Shown here piece after piece: positions 1 through 10,793 of a DNA stretch of 64,000 bases (position 1 is the stretch's first letter; each line of letters opens with the position of its first letter). The stretch comes from Saccoglossus kowalevskii (taxonomy: Eukaryota > Hemichordata > Enteropneusta > Harrimaniidae). The position numbers were made by a program, and so were the translations under genes. The stretch is taken from the NCBI RefSeq assembly GCF_000003605.2, contig NW_003106602.1:367343-431342 (forward strand), given 5' to 3'. The notes below the pieces were generated by a model. The model saw nothing but the letters and a program-made list of their open reading frames with translations, had not been told where the DNA came from and made no database searches.

Positions 1-530
1 CCTTCAGGCATGCCGTCTCCTTACATTACAAACAGTTGGTTTGAAAATAAGAAAATTTAGAACATTTCTACGTACGCATGTGTCCACAAGCTCTGCTTGA
101 AATGTTCTTTTCGTACTTGTAATCTTTTAGTGTTTGACCTTTGAACCTAAAAAAAGGCGTGTCGCTCTGAAATTAAGATTACCTTCGTACTTTGCATCAG
201 GAATTCAGTATACGTTTATGTACAGACTGTTATGACCACGTGATACTGGATACCAGGGATCGTGACGCATTCATTGTCGTCCTCCGTTCCCTCTAAGCAT
301 AAGTGGTGCTAAGCAACTATTGTTATTTTCTTTAAGAAAGTTTTAATTTTACATGCATGACATTGCGATAAAGATTGATCAGATGACATTTCGCTGCGCA
401 TCTGTGTACACAGCACGCATCACCTGCGGAATTGATATTCGAACAGCCAGTTACATCGTGAAAATAAGGAGGAATCTATTTGGCTTCGGAGTACGTTTGA
501 AGTTGGTTTATTTAGGGCATTCGTTCATAA
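1..530. other. Non-coding flank, nothing recognised
   Basis: No splice-bounded or conserved reading frame, RNA gene or repeat was recognised. The short open frame at 353-559 runs into the minisatellite and shows no family resemblance. Confidence 0.5.
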
Positions 531-1803
531 TGTCTATACGAATACAAGTGACCGTGTAGTTTACAATAACCATATGAACACAAATGTGTGGTTCACAATC
601 TCCATATGAATACAAGTGTGTGGTTCACAATCTCCATATGAATACAAGTGACCGTGTGTTTCACAATCTCCTTATGAATACAAGTGACTGCGTGGTTTAC
701 AATTTCCATATGAATACAAGTGTCCGGGTGGTTTACAATTTCCATATGAATACAAGTGTGTGGTTCACAATCTCCATATGAATACAAGTGACCGTGTGTT
801 TCACAATCTCCATATGGATACAAGTGAATATGTGGTTCACAATCTCCATGTGAATAAAGGTGGCCGTGTGGTTCACAATCTCCATATGAATACAAGTGTC
901 CGTGTGGTTTACAATTTCCATATGAATACAAGTGACTGCGTGGTTTACAATTTCCATATGAATACAAGTGTCCGGGTGGTTTACAATTTCCATATGAATA
1001 CAAGTGTGGTTCACAATCTCCATATGAATACAAGTGACCGTGTGTTTCACAATCTCCATATGAATACAAGTGACCGTGTGGTTTACAATTTCCATATGAA
1101 TACAAGTGGTCGTGTGGTTCACAATCTCCATATGAATACAAGTGTCCGTGTGGTTTACAATTTCCATATGAATACAAGTGTGTGGTTCATAATCTCCATA
1201 TGAATAAAAGTGACCGTGTGTTTCACAATCTCCATATGAATACAAGTGAATGCGTGGTTCACAATCTCCATATGAATACAAGTGACCGTGTGTTTCACAA
1301 TCTCCATATGAATACAAGTGACCGTGTGGTTTACAATTTCCATATGAATACAAGTGGTCGTGTGGTTCACAATCTCCATATGAATACAAATGTCCGTGTA
1401 GTTTACAATTTCCATATGAATACAAGTGTGTGGTTCATAATCTCCATATGAATAAAAGTGACCGTGTGTTTCACAATCTCCATATGAATACAAGTGAATG
1501 CGTGGTTCACAATCTCCATATGAATACAAGTGACCGTGTGGTTTACAATCTCCACATGAATACAAGTGTCCGTGTGGTTCACACTCTCCATATGAATACA
1601 AGTGATCGTGTAGTTCACACTCTCCATATGAATACAAGTGACCGTGTGGTTCACACTCTCCATATGAATACAAGTGACCGTGTGGTTCACAATTACCATA
1701 TGAATACAAGCGACCGAGTGGTTCACAATTACCATATGGATACAAGTGTCCGTGTGGTTTACATATGCATGCGAGTGTGGCAGTTCATTAACTCCATATG
1801 AAC
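531..1803. repeat. 36-bp minisatellite, about 35 copies
   Basis: Tandem units of about 36 bp are built around CATATGAATACAAGTG followed by a variable GTGTGGTTTACAATTTC-like half. Some units are shortened to 32 or 30 bp. Because 36 is a multiple of three, long frames stay open on both strands (for example 593-1177 and 733-1425 on minus, 760-1203 on plus), giving 12-residue peptide repeats. No signal peptide, splice context or flanking domain supports translation, so I read these frames as a by-product of the period. Variant units recur at a 248-bp offset (1181 and 1429), which shows multi-unit amplification. Confidence 0.95.
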
Positions 1804-2660
1804 AAAGACAGATATGCCTTTGCGGTAACGGGATATGCCCGGTGAAAGATGTGGGTCAGCGACGAGAAGTTTAGGAGTATGCAGCATAACCTTCTTAAAT
1901 TTATAAGTCGTCTATGAACAGCTGTTTTCTAATCCGTATTTGCCCTCCTGGCACAATACAACTATTTCTAATTATTGAGTGACTTACACATATTGACCAC
2001 CCTTCCCTTTTAGCTGTTATCAAGATCGTTCGCGGTGTTCGACCTATAAAACAGAGACAAAAATGTATTACAATGTATTATGGCCATTTAAAAAAAAGCA
2101 TTAATTCGTTGAAAAAATATTATCCATCAGATGGACAATATGTAGTGGCTAGTGGTAAGATGGCTACTTCAAGTTGTCAGTTGACAAATTATTTTAAAAT
2201 TCAGATCATCTCAATTTCATAATAATTTATGGCAACTTAGCGTACCCGTCTCATAACTATATATGGTGTTTTCAATATAGGTAACAACCGTGGCAATTTG
2301 TACTGATACCTATGGTTAATCGCCCTCCCCTTTTAGGGATGAATGGAAGTAGTATGACCATTTTGTTATGCGCGATTTGTGAACAACGACATAAAATCAA
2401 ACCACATTGTTCAATCATAGAAATCCGATGAACTATTTTATTGGCAACCAACTACCTGTGTAAGTTACTCAGATATTCAATACATTAATAGCGAGAAATT
2501 TCGCCTCTTTTATTTTCAACATAATTCTATCGCGTTTCAAAACTTGCATAACAAATGAAAGTGGTTTGCCATAAATAGTATTGTCTTTGTCTACTGTCTA
2601 AAGATATGCAGTTCAACTGCGACGCCCCTTTAAAACAGACCAATGTATAGATGTCGCCAT
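1804..2660. other. Intergenic, nothing recognised
   Basis: AT-rich sequence between the minisatellite and the promoter of the small membrane protein gene. No gene or repeat is seen. Confidence 0.5.
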
Positions 2661-2663
2661 GCA

Positions 2664-2673
2664 TATATAAATA
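2664..2673 (+). promoter_or_regulatory. Candidate TATA box of the small membrane protein gene
   Basis: TATATAAATA lies upstream of the gene, so transcription would be expected to start near 2694. A non-coding first exon could then run from there to 2954, where CTAAG|GTATGT is a good donor. The acceptor TTTTTACAG at 3176-3184 would join it to the exon holding the start codon. This is inferred from signals only. Confidence 0.4.
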
Positions 2674-3228
2674 GTAGTTAACGCCAAACAATAGAACGGA
2701 TAGTTTTTGTCACCTTGCTCCGAGAGGTCAAAGTAGTTGTCTTAAACGAACCACGGACACCACAGAGACAAAGATATTGGCAGAAGTCGTACCGTGATTT
2801 ACTCAGTGCGCTGCGAAGTGCATATTACTCGGGATTCCATTTAACCGTGTGGTGTACAATTTAGTTTTATCGCTGTGTTTACACTTTCAAAAGCTAGTGT
2901 CTCTGACAGTTTTCTTAGTGTGGGAGTCAACAAGTGGCCATTTTGAAAACTAAGGTATGTACGACACGTTCAATGAAGTACGTTGACTTTTACAAATCGA
3001 TAAGACTATTGTAGACGATAAGAACTTTTATTGCGAAGAGAATACACTGTGATATATTGAATGCGGACTAATTGGACAATAGTTAGTGGTGTTAAGGTGT
3101 GCGTCGAAAAGAAAGTGAACCTTGACCTAATTGGCTCCTGTACCAAACTTACTTTTAACTTATTAATCGTTGTCGTTTTTACAGATTATTTATTCCATCG
3201 CAGCTGATATATAAAGAAGACCGGAACT

Positions 3229-3283
3229 ATGTTGAAACTACATACTATACTGGTATTTCTATTTGTGCTTTTACTTTCTCAGG
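3229..3283 (+). CDS. Small membrane protein, coding exon 1 (signal peptide)
   Basis: Encodes 18 residues with a Leu/Phe/Val core and ends CAGG|GTAAGT in phase 1. The exon probably begins at 3185 after an acceptor, with 44 nt of 5'UTR. Confidence 0.8.
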
Positions 3284-5390
3284 GTAAGTTGAAATCAAAT
3301 GCGAATTTTATTACCACCAAAACAATTTGCATATGAACGAATGTGTTGTGTTATTTACTGCGTTTGTCCTCCTTGCCGAACTTTCATTTGGCAATGATTT
3401 TCACTTGTTTTGTTGTGAAATCGCTTTTTGTGATCTGTAGTGAATTCTCCTACATAACGTGTAAATTGTCGTCGTTTGGTGTCAATGTTCCGTGTTTTAC
3501 GATGCGTTCATTCAACCATTTACGAGTGTTATGTCGATCTTGTACGTTTGCCGAAAAGAAAGAGAGCAGTCGTAGGACAATGACGCGACGCCACGATGAA
3601 ATGTACATTGTTAGAAACTGTTTAGATTATAAATTACAACACTCTTTACCAGTGTTACCGCGAATTTATAAACCGTGTTATAACGTTTTTATAAAAAGTG
3701 ATGTTTATATAGGCGAACCTTTATATTTCCATGGGAAAGTATTAGATCTGACATATAGTATTTTTTGTGGTAGATTGTGGTAACCTTGTCCCGTCTCTGG
3801 CCTTTGGAAACAATTGGCCACTCCTTCAATGTACGCTAGTTGGCAGCGCATGCACCGAAATAGAACAAGTCTTTGTCCGGCTATGTTTGTACAGAGGTCG
3901 AGTAACGAGACCGTAACAATATATTACCAGGTGGTCACGTATGCCCCTGTTAGTTATTTGACTACTCACGTTGCTCTCAGCAACTACAACACGGCAAGAG
4001 GTAGTACCTCTTGGGTAGACATGATCCATTAGGTGGCCATATTAATAATTACGGATATTGGGGTTGGTAGTCATTCGATTACGCAACATAACGCATGGTC
4101 GCCTCTAATTTTGAGGAAACTGGGATATTCATATTTACTGATTATCTGATAATTATCGACGTTATAGATGAGTATTAGACATAGTATTCAATATGTGTTC
4201 GACTTTGGTTTTCTTGGTGTCCAGTGGCGGATCTAGGGAGGGGGGGGGTGCCCCTCAAACGCATGACCCTGACGATTCATATCATCTGGATTACGCATAG
4301 CTTCTCTGCGATTTACGCTCCGTATATTTTAAGCGAAGCTTGGACCCCCCCCCCCCCCCAATACAATTTGCTGGATCCGCCACTGTTTCCCGATAATTTT
4401 CGAAAATTTAGACAGCGGCATTTGAGTCAGACTTTATTTTTTTTTGAAGACAGGATTATCAGACCCCCATCACAATCTATCTAATGTCAATCTAATGTAT
4501 ATCTAAACAGATAATTATCAGATAATTGTATGATAGTTCAAGACTAAAAAAACAATATCAGACTCGATAATTATCGATTTTTTAGATTGAATTCGATAAT
4601 TTGTAGTTATCTGGTTTGAAAATATTTTAAAATCGTCGCACTGTTGGTTTTGTCCAATACTTATCTTAAGACCGTCTATTACAACAATAATAGTACATGT
4701 TCAACTTCCCAGATCATCTTGGAGTTGTCTCAACAACCGACGATCCAAGCGCTGAGACAACATTAGATCCTGAAGTCGAAGCAGAAAATGAAGGTAAGTA
4801 TGAGAGTTTACAGAGTAACCCCAAATACTTTCCAGTTTGATGAAAAGTTTTCTTGACAAATTCAACGCTGTGGTAGACATGTCGAATATCTTCAATTGAA
4901 TTAAAGGGACGAGGCCGCCAACAACAACTCGAATAAAATCCAGCTACCAGTCAGTAGTTGCATTCTTTTACATGTAATTTTTATTATGAAATTTGTCAGT
5001 GAATTTAATGTATCGTGGTTTTTATTTTAGATGTCAGCTTAGCCGTTATATTGGCTGCCTTTTTCTACGCACTGCTTATCGTTAGTGTTACCATTATTCT
5101 TGTGGCGTGTGTTTTCTGTAAGTGTTGTCCCAAAGGAAAACAACAAGACACAGAAGCGTAAGTATCGACGTATTCTGTTCTGTAACACAGTCTACGATAA
5201 TATCTGAGTACAACTGTCTTTATCAGCTATATAATTATGGCGCATGGTTTTGTCAATTTTAGTTTAAGTTTGTACATAAATACATTTCTTTTCAATGTAC
5301 AGGCTCGAAGTTCAAGAAAAGTCCGACCACAAACTGGATGGCATCAACAACCCTGGAGCAAATGTACAAAACGACAACACGCCATTATAA
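3229..5390 (+). CDS. Small single-pass type I membrane protein (4 coding exons, 116 aa)
   Basis: Coding exons 3229-3283, 4713-4793, 5031-5157 and 5303-5390 join in one frame of 351 nt ending in TAA. All three introns have GTAAGT donors and AG acceptors, in phases 1, 1 and 2. The start ATG has A at -3. Residues 1-18 form a signal peptide (MLKLHTILVFLFVLLLSQ). About 27 acidic, Thr-rich residues follow as a very short ectodomain. Exon 3 encodes a membrane helix of about 27 residues (LAVILAAFFYALLIV onward) ending in the Cys cluster CVFCKCCPKGK, a likely palmitoylated juxtamembrane motif. A polar tail of about 40 residues ends in NTPL. No known family is recognised, so no function is assigned; an adaptor, regulator or small receptor role would be guesswork. 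Exon 2 is 81 nt with the same phase at both ends, so it could be skipped without a frameshift. Confidence 0.8.
4222..4385. mobile_element. MITE with CAGTGGCGGATC terminal inverted repeats
   Basis: 164 bp bounded by CAGTGGCGGATCTAG on the left and CTGGATCCGCCACTG on the right: 15-bp terminal inverted repeats with one mismatch. A run of G lies inside the left end and a run of C inside the right end. There is no coding capacity. Ends beginning CAG and this size suit a non-autonomous hAT-like element, but I could not see a matching 8-bp target duplication. It sits in intron 1 of the small membrane protein gene. Confidence 0.8.
4713..4793 (+). CDS. Small membrane protein, coding exon 2 (ectodomain)
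   Basis: 81 nt, phase 1 on both sides, reading HLGVVSTTDDPSAETTLDP and an acidic tail. It follows the acceptor ACTTCCCAG and ends GAAG|GTAAGT. It encodes essentially the whole predicted extracellular part. Confidence 0.8.
5031..5157 (+). CDS. Small membrane protein, coding exon 3 (membrane helix)
   Basis: 127 nt between TTTATTTTAG and GAAGC|GTAAGT. It carries the hydrophobic helix, then a Cys/Lys-rich juxtamembrane stretch (CKCCPKGK), which fits the positive-inside rule for a type I protein. Confidence 0.8.
5303..5390 (+). CDS. Small membrane protein, coding exon 4 (cytoplasmic tail)
   Basis: Follows AATGTACAG and finishes codon 88. It encodes a charged, Asn-rich tail ending in TAA at 5388-5390. 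Confidence 0.78.
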
Positions 5391-5906
5391 GAGGCAAAAC
5401 GATGTGACAGGCAACTACATGTACGTGCAGCGTCAATGTAGCTTGGGAAGACGTGTTGTAAACATCGGACACCGTTGGTGGCTAAGTTTCCTTTATATAT
5501 AGGAAATTGTGACCTATATTATTTTACATGATTTTAAAGCGTGTCACCGTGGTATATGTTTGTATCTTGTTTGCCGACCGTTTCTCTTTCTGCTGTATTT
5601 GGATCTCAAACACGCAAAGAGTTTTACTGATCTTCTCTATTCTGAAATTACATGACTATCATTGAAGTCCGACCGTAGACCACTGGTATATGGCCGATCT
5701 TGCCCAAACGTGTATAAACTAATTGTCTATCAATGGTTGAATGTGATCAATTACGGCGACGCCATGTTCTTTAAAACTACTCGCCATCACTATAGCAACA
5801 ACGTACCTTGTTGAAACAGGGAGTGGCTTTGATCGCTTCTAATAAATAATGGAGTACGTGATTACTGATTACTATGACGTCAGACGTACTTAGAAGCAAC
5901 AATAAA
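5391..5906 (+). other. Probable 3'UTR of the small membrane protein gene
   Basis: AATAAA signals occur at 5841-5846 and 5901-5906, so the transcript probably ends near 5860 or 5925. No other feature is seen up to 6388. Confidence 0.45.
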
Positions 5907-6388
5907 AACGACCAAAGCCTCGTATTTTGATCAGACCCCTGTAATTATTAAAAATGCCTGCCGACTGTATTTAATTCGATCTCATCCCAACACCATAATC
6001 AGGCAGTATTAACAAATATTGGGTTTTATTGGTATTGTTTTTTTTATTACAAACTATTAATTTTTATTAAATAAAATAAATTGTGTTCACTAATCTTTCT
6101 TGTTGTCAACGTATGGGATTGTCTGAAGCTCAAATGCTCGGTAAATATATGAGAACCAATTTTATCAATGTTATGCTTGTCACTGTTCACGTGACTAGAG
6201 CCACCAACTTACTGTATATATATATTGAAGCTGCAGAGGGCAGTATAGTACTAAAGTTCCGTGTCAGAAATTTGCCGAGAGGGGTATGATGACGGGCTCT
6301 AGGGTTCCCAGCTGTTTCTGTAAACCATATTGACATACACAACGAGTGTCAAATATATTGGTGCTTAAATCAAGAAAAGGAGTTTATT

Positions 6389-7055
6389 TTAAAGGGCGGT
6401 AGTCGTCACGCCACGCATGCGCGAGATATATGGGTCTCATGAGGAGGCAAGGAGGTAGCTGGTACAGTTTTACGAGAAATAAAAAAGGCTTTTTACAATG
6501 TACAAGAAAAAAAGACGTTTTTACAGTTTACAGTGAAAATTGAATTTTGCAGTGAATTGTCATCTAGTCGTTTTACAGTTTCGAAATGTAATTTTCTTGA
6601 ATTATTCATTACGACTTTTTTATTTGGATGTAAATTCTTGTACGTACCGAGAAAAATGACAATTTTTTACAGTGTACGAAAAAAATATTTGATTGATTAC
6701 GTTGTACGTCTAGCCTGTGAATACAGAATTACGGAATTTATTTTTTCAATTTACGTTGTACGAACAAAAAAATATTGCAATTACGTTGAACGAAAATAAC
6801 CCGTGACCCCTCTACACAAAGATGGCGACTTTGACTGTTGCCCAGAACAACGATTACAAACTGAGACGATTCCAAGTTTTAATAAGGCAATTTTAGGTGA
6901 TTGGAATGTATCGAAGGAGTCACCGGCGGAATTAGTGCAAGTCGCGCCCGGGTCTAATCTCATACTTTTGATTTCCATTTGAAGAGCACATTGGATTGTG
7001 GGAAAATCAATGTTTATCAACACAAATGTCGCACATGCGCACCACCCTGAACACG
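6389..7055. mobile_element. TTAA-flanked MITE family, long or interrupted copy
   Basis: The left end TTAAAGGGCGGTAGTC and the following ATATGGGTCTCAT match the left end of the element at 38117. About 360 bp of unrelated AT-rich sequence (6440-6800) follows. The match then resumes at AAAGATGGCGACTTTG and runs through GGGAAAATCAATGTTTA to CACATGCGCA. The right terminus is decayed, with no clear TTAA. Internal short repeats (TTTTACAGT, TTACGTTGTACG) fill the extra segment. Confidence 0.65.
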
Positions 7056-8885
7056 TGTCACGGGTATATTTTCAGACAAAGAGTCCATATTAAATTGAAC
7101 ACATCGGGAAAGAACATGTCAGAGAATAATACAAAGCAAATTAAATTGCTTCTTGTACAAGTCTAGTGAAAATATTAATTATTATATCATATTATAGTCA
7201 GTGAATTTCAGGAATTCATTGAGGCAAACCTTCAATACATTTAAACACAAACATTCTGTGTGAGCATTAACAAGTATTGACTCGGTGAAATACAAACAGG
7301 GTCCTGGCTCTGTGATCCACGTGATCCAAGAAAAGCCTGCGAAAAGCGTTGTTATAATAAACTCTCAGAAAATTCAGATTTCATTTACATTGGGAGCAAC
7401 ATAGTTGACAATAGTACAAGCTGTATTCCCTATGTACGCGAATTGTTTAACAGAAATAAAAACTTACGAAACATCACTGAGTTTGATACGACAGGAAAAA
7501 CACATTCGGTCTTACTCAGTAGTTACAAATAATGCAATGTTCAGTGGCGTAACGATCATTAGACACGAATATGTTTTCTAAGATCACCCGATAGAGGGCG
7601 CAATAACATACACTTCGTTGGCATAACTTGAGTTAACGAGTGACGCTGAATCATCAGAGCATTCAGTTTGTGTGTTACGGAGCTGTACATTTGATTCATC
7701 GATGTAAACATTAAATAACTTTGAATGCAGGAAACACAACTCTACCTGCATTAGTTACGTATAACAAACGAGAAGTAAAAACTTTATCGCTTAACTGAAT
7801 AAAGTGGCAAATTATACCAGTTGATCAGCAAAAGGATAGTATATACAAAACTGTTAATTATAATAAATTTATGAAACAACGCCCAGTGATTAACCCCACC
7901 AAATGCTTGAGAAGCACCAGGGAAACAGACTACGCTGCTACCGAGAGAATTGCAGGACGAAATGCTATATGAACACAAACACAACGTGGTCCGAGTCTCT
8001 TTTGTGACCCCAAATTGATTATCTGTTGTCACCATGCAGGTACTTTTCTCACATTTACTTATGTGTGAGTGGAAAGTGTTGTCAGTATAATGGAATGGCA
8101 ATATCTCTGTATGACATATTTGTATACATATGTCCTTACAAGTTAGTTATAAGACATATTTTGACATTATATATGGGTATATGCACGAGTAGTTAATGTG
8201 ACAGTACCTTGTCGCTGGATGAGTAATTTTAGATTTGTTCGTTTCGTTGACAAGTGGAAGGGTACTGTCAAATGCAGAAATATGGCTGGTGCGTAACAGA
8301 AGAAATTATGGTCGTGCATAAGTAAATAAATTATAACCGCATAGAAAATGTCAGTTGTGCTCAGTGTTTTGTTTGACGTCATGTTGAGTAGCACAGAATA
8401 TGCTTGACCTTGGCCTTCTCTGCAGATTTATAACGCGTTATCACGACTATCCATGTGATTGTTTCCATGTGACGTATCCGTAGACATTACGTGCATCGTA
8501 CAAATCACACGAGTCGTACATTGTGATACGGATTCGAGGTTTGAAACCATTATATACATAAAATATAATATGATTATATCACAGTCCGTGATTGAGGGAC
8601 TTTGATTATATATAGACTTGTTATTTTTATATTGGTGGAATCTGCTGTGTTAATCGTCATAGAAATCAATAAGCCGTGATTACAATAATTCAAATTGGCG
8701 AAAATGTTTTTCGCAGACCGTGTGGTTGTGCTACAACATACATTGTGATTATTGGAACCAAAATGCGACACAACACGCTCATTTGTTTTAAATTTTAAAT
8801 CTCAATGGAATTATCTAGAGCGAGCCAGAAACAGTGAGTCCTGCACAAACTCACTACATCGACAAGCAGACGTAATACAGACGAA
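7056..8885. other. Intergenic, nothing recognised
   Basis: AT-rich sequence with only short chance frames on either strand. Confidence 0.45.
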
Positions 8886-8940
8886 TTAAAGGGCGGCAGT
8901 CGTTGCACTGCGCATGTGCGACATTTGTGTTAATAAAAAC
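8884..8940. mobile_element. Fragment of the TTAA MITE family
   Basis: TTAAAGGGCGGCAGTCG, then TGCGCATGTGCGACATTTGTGTT, matches the reverse complement of the right end of the element at 38117-38369. No partner end is visible downstream, so this looks like a truncated copy. Confidence 0.5.
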
Positions 8941-10180
8941 TGTTCACTTTCTAAACAGCTAGTTGTATCACTAATTAAAAAACGATCAACTGTTCAGTTG
9001 AAATATCTTTTGCTGGATTTCGCAGGTAAATGTTCGATTTGAATTACTATAGCATTTAGTGTTACTCAGTCTCTTTGTGTAAATTAGGGCGACACGTGCT
9101 GCGAACGAGGCTGCATGAAATACGTAAGTTGTCTAGTATTGCAGCATTTTATCAGCAATACTCGGAGACATACTTTTAACACTCTTAAACACATCCGGTT
9201 TTACACTCCGCACATAAACAATGCTATTGGTATTTTGAATATTTCTAGATTTTAATTGACTTAAAAAGACGTGATAGAGGACATATTACAATCTTTAAAA
9301 TCAACTCAGGCAGTGTTGCTTGAACTTAAACAAAACAAAACAAATATTTGACAAATAACACTTACTAAATAGTTCAGTCTAAACGAATATAATAATAGCA
9401 CCATACACACGATTTGATCTGACAAGCATCTAAACAGTCGATTCCGTGGAAATCAACATTGATGGGACACACACATGAAATGAACAATGGTATTATTATT
9501 TCATGGCGACACATTCTGTTGAACTGGTTTAATAATAAATATGGAATATGCATGTATTAATATATAAATATACAACGAGGATATGCATATAGATACAGCG
9601 CATGCTCAGAACATATATACACTTGATTTCATTAAAACGTAAATACAATCGAATAATATGACATGATAGCACCAAGCGGCAATTACAAAAAATATAACAT
9701 AGCGATTTTAAAACTGATATGCCTAATTCAAACCCACCCCATACCCTGTTGAATAATGCGTAATACAGCAGAAGAGCTGTACAGCCATGACACTGTAATC
9801 ATAACTTGTGTTCTTTTAATGACACCTCTCTATCGTAACGAAGACACACATCAACAGCGAGTTTATGTTATTCATGAAACGTCTACATTTTGCGCCAATA
9901 TCAAACATGGTTACGGAATGCAGACAGACGATCAGCGTCCACGGTTTAAAACAATACATTTACAGTATCTGATTCGAAAAGAGACACGTCGATGCAGTTA
10001 TACAAGGAACTGGACAATAAATAAATAATCACAGATTACAAAGTTTTGAAGAAGAAAATTTATACAGCTTTAAAATATCTCAGTCCCAAGCTCCGAAAAG
10101 TAGGCAAATTATTGCTCTTTCTTCTCACAACGAAAAATGCAATATATATATATATATAGATGATTTGATTAAAGAAAGTC
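8941..10180. other. Downstream flank of the thrombospondin gene
   Basis: AT-rich, with a short TA microsatellite at about 10142-10158. No gene is supported. Confidence 0.45.
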
Positions 10181-10454
10181 ACGTGATAGAAATGTTTAAT
10201 AATAAATAAGGATTTTTTTTTTTTACTTTTTCTCTCTTTTGAATGCTCGGTAAAAATTTAGTAATGTACAAAAATAAATATCTTCCTTGACCAGTTTTCT
10301 TTTCAGTTGTGTTTGCTTCTCTGGGCTAAATCTGTTCGCGCCACCACGATGACGTAACTGGTCAACATTATAATGCTGATATCACTATAGTAGTTGCGTC
10401 TACAGAATCTTTGGTGTAATCTTTTTGTGGACGGTAGTCACGTGGTCTGGTCAT
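10180..10454 (-). other. Probable 3'UTR exon of thrombospondin
   Basis: On the minus strand a good acceptor (CATTTTTTTCCCAG) ends at 10455, matching the GTAAGAG donor that directly follows the stop codon at 10649. The exon would run down to about 10180. An ATTAAA signal lies at 10195-10200 on the minus strand and no AATAAA is nearby. The 3' limit is uncertain. Confidence 0.4.
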
Positions 10455-10648
10455 CTGGGAAAAAAATGAGAGAAATGATCAATAAACGCCACAATAACGT
10501 GACCTCGATGTAAGACATGGCGCCCCCTATCGAAGAGTGGTGTCGTCATTTCGAAAAAAAAAGTCTAAATATTTTGTCATTGCAAGACGCTAATTGGCAG
10601 CCAATTACTAACGTGTTCAAAATCACATGATAGCATTCGATCTCTTAC

Positions 10649-10793
10649 CTAAGATATACACTTGTATTTCATGTCCGAGAAGAAGACCATTTCCTGGGAG
10701 AACACGAAGAGACCAAGACGACCGCCGCCGAACGTTGTATCAAATATGGCACCAGAGTCAGCCATCACCCGACTACCCTCATACATCACAACT
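10649..10793 (-). CDS. THBS: Thrombospondin coding exon 19 (C-domain end, stop)
   Basis: Residues 1106-1153. It contains the hallmark run [14 protein letters not shown] and ends [11 protein letters not shown], then TAG. The stop codon is the last codon before a GTAAGAG donor, so the remaining transcript is spliced 3'UTR. Confidence 0.95.

Noticed and set aside
593-1745. Long minus-strand frames with HLYSYGNCKPHG-type 12-residue repeats as a Cys-rich repeat protein
   Set aside because: The frames are fully explained by a 36-bp period and are open on the opposite strand as well. There is no signal peptide, splice context or unique flanking coding sequence.
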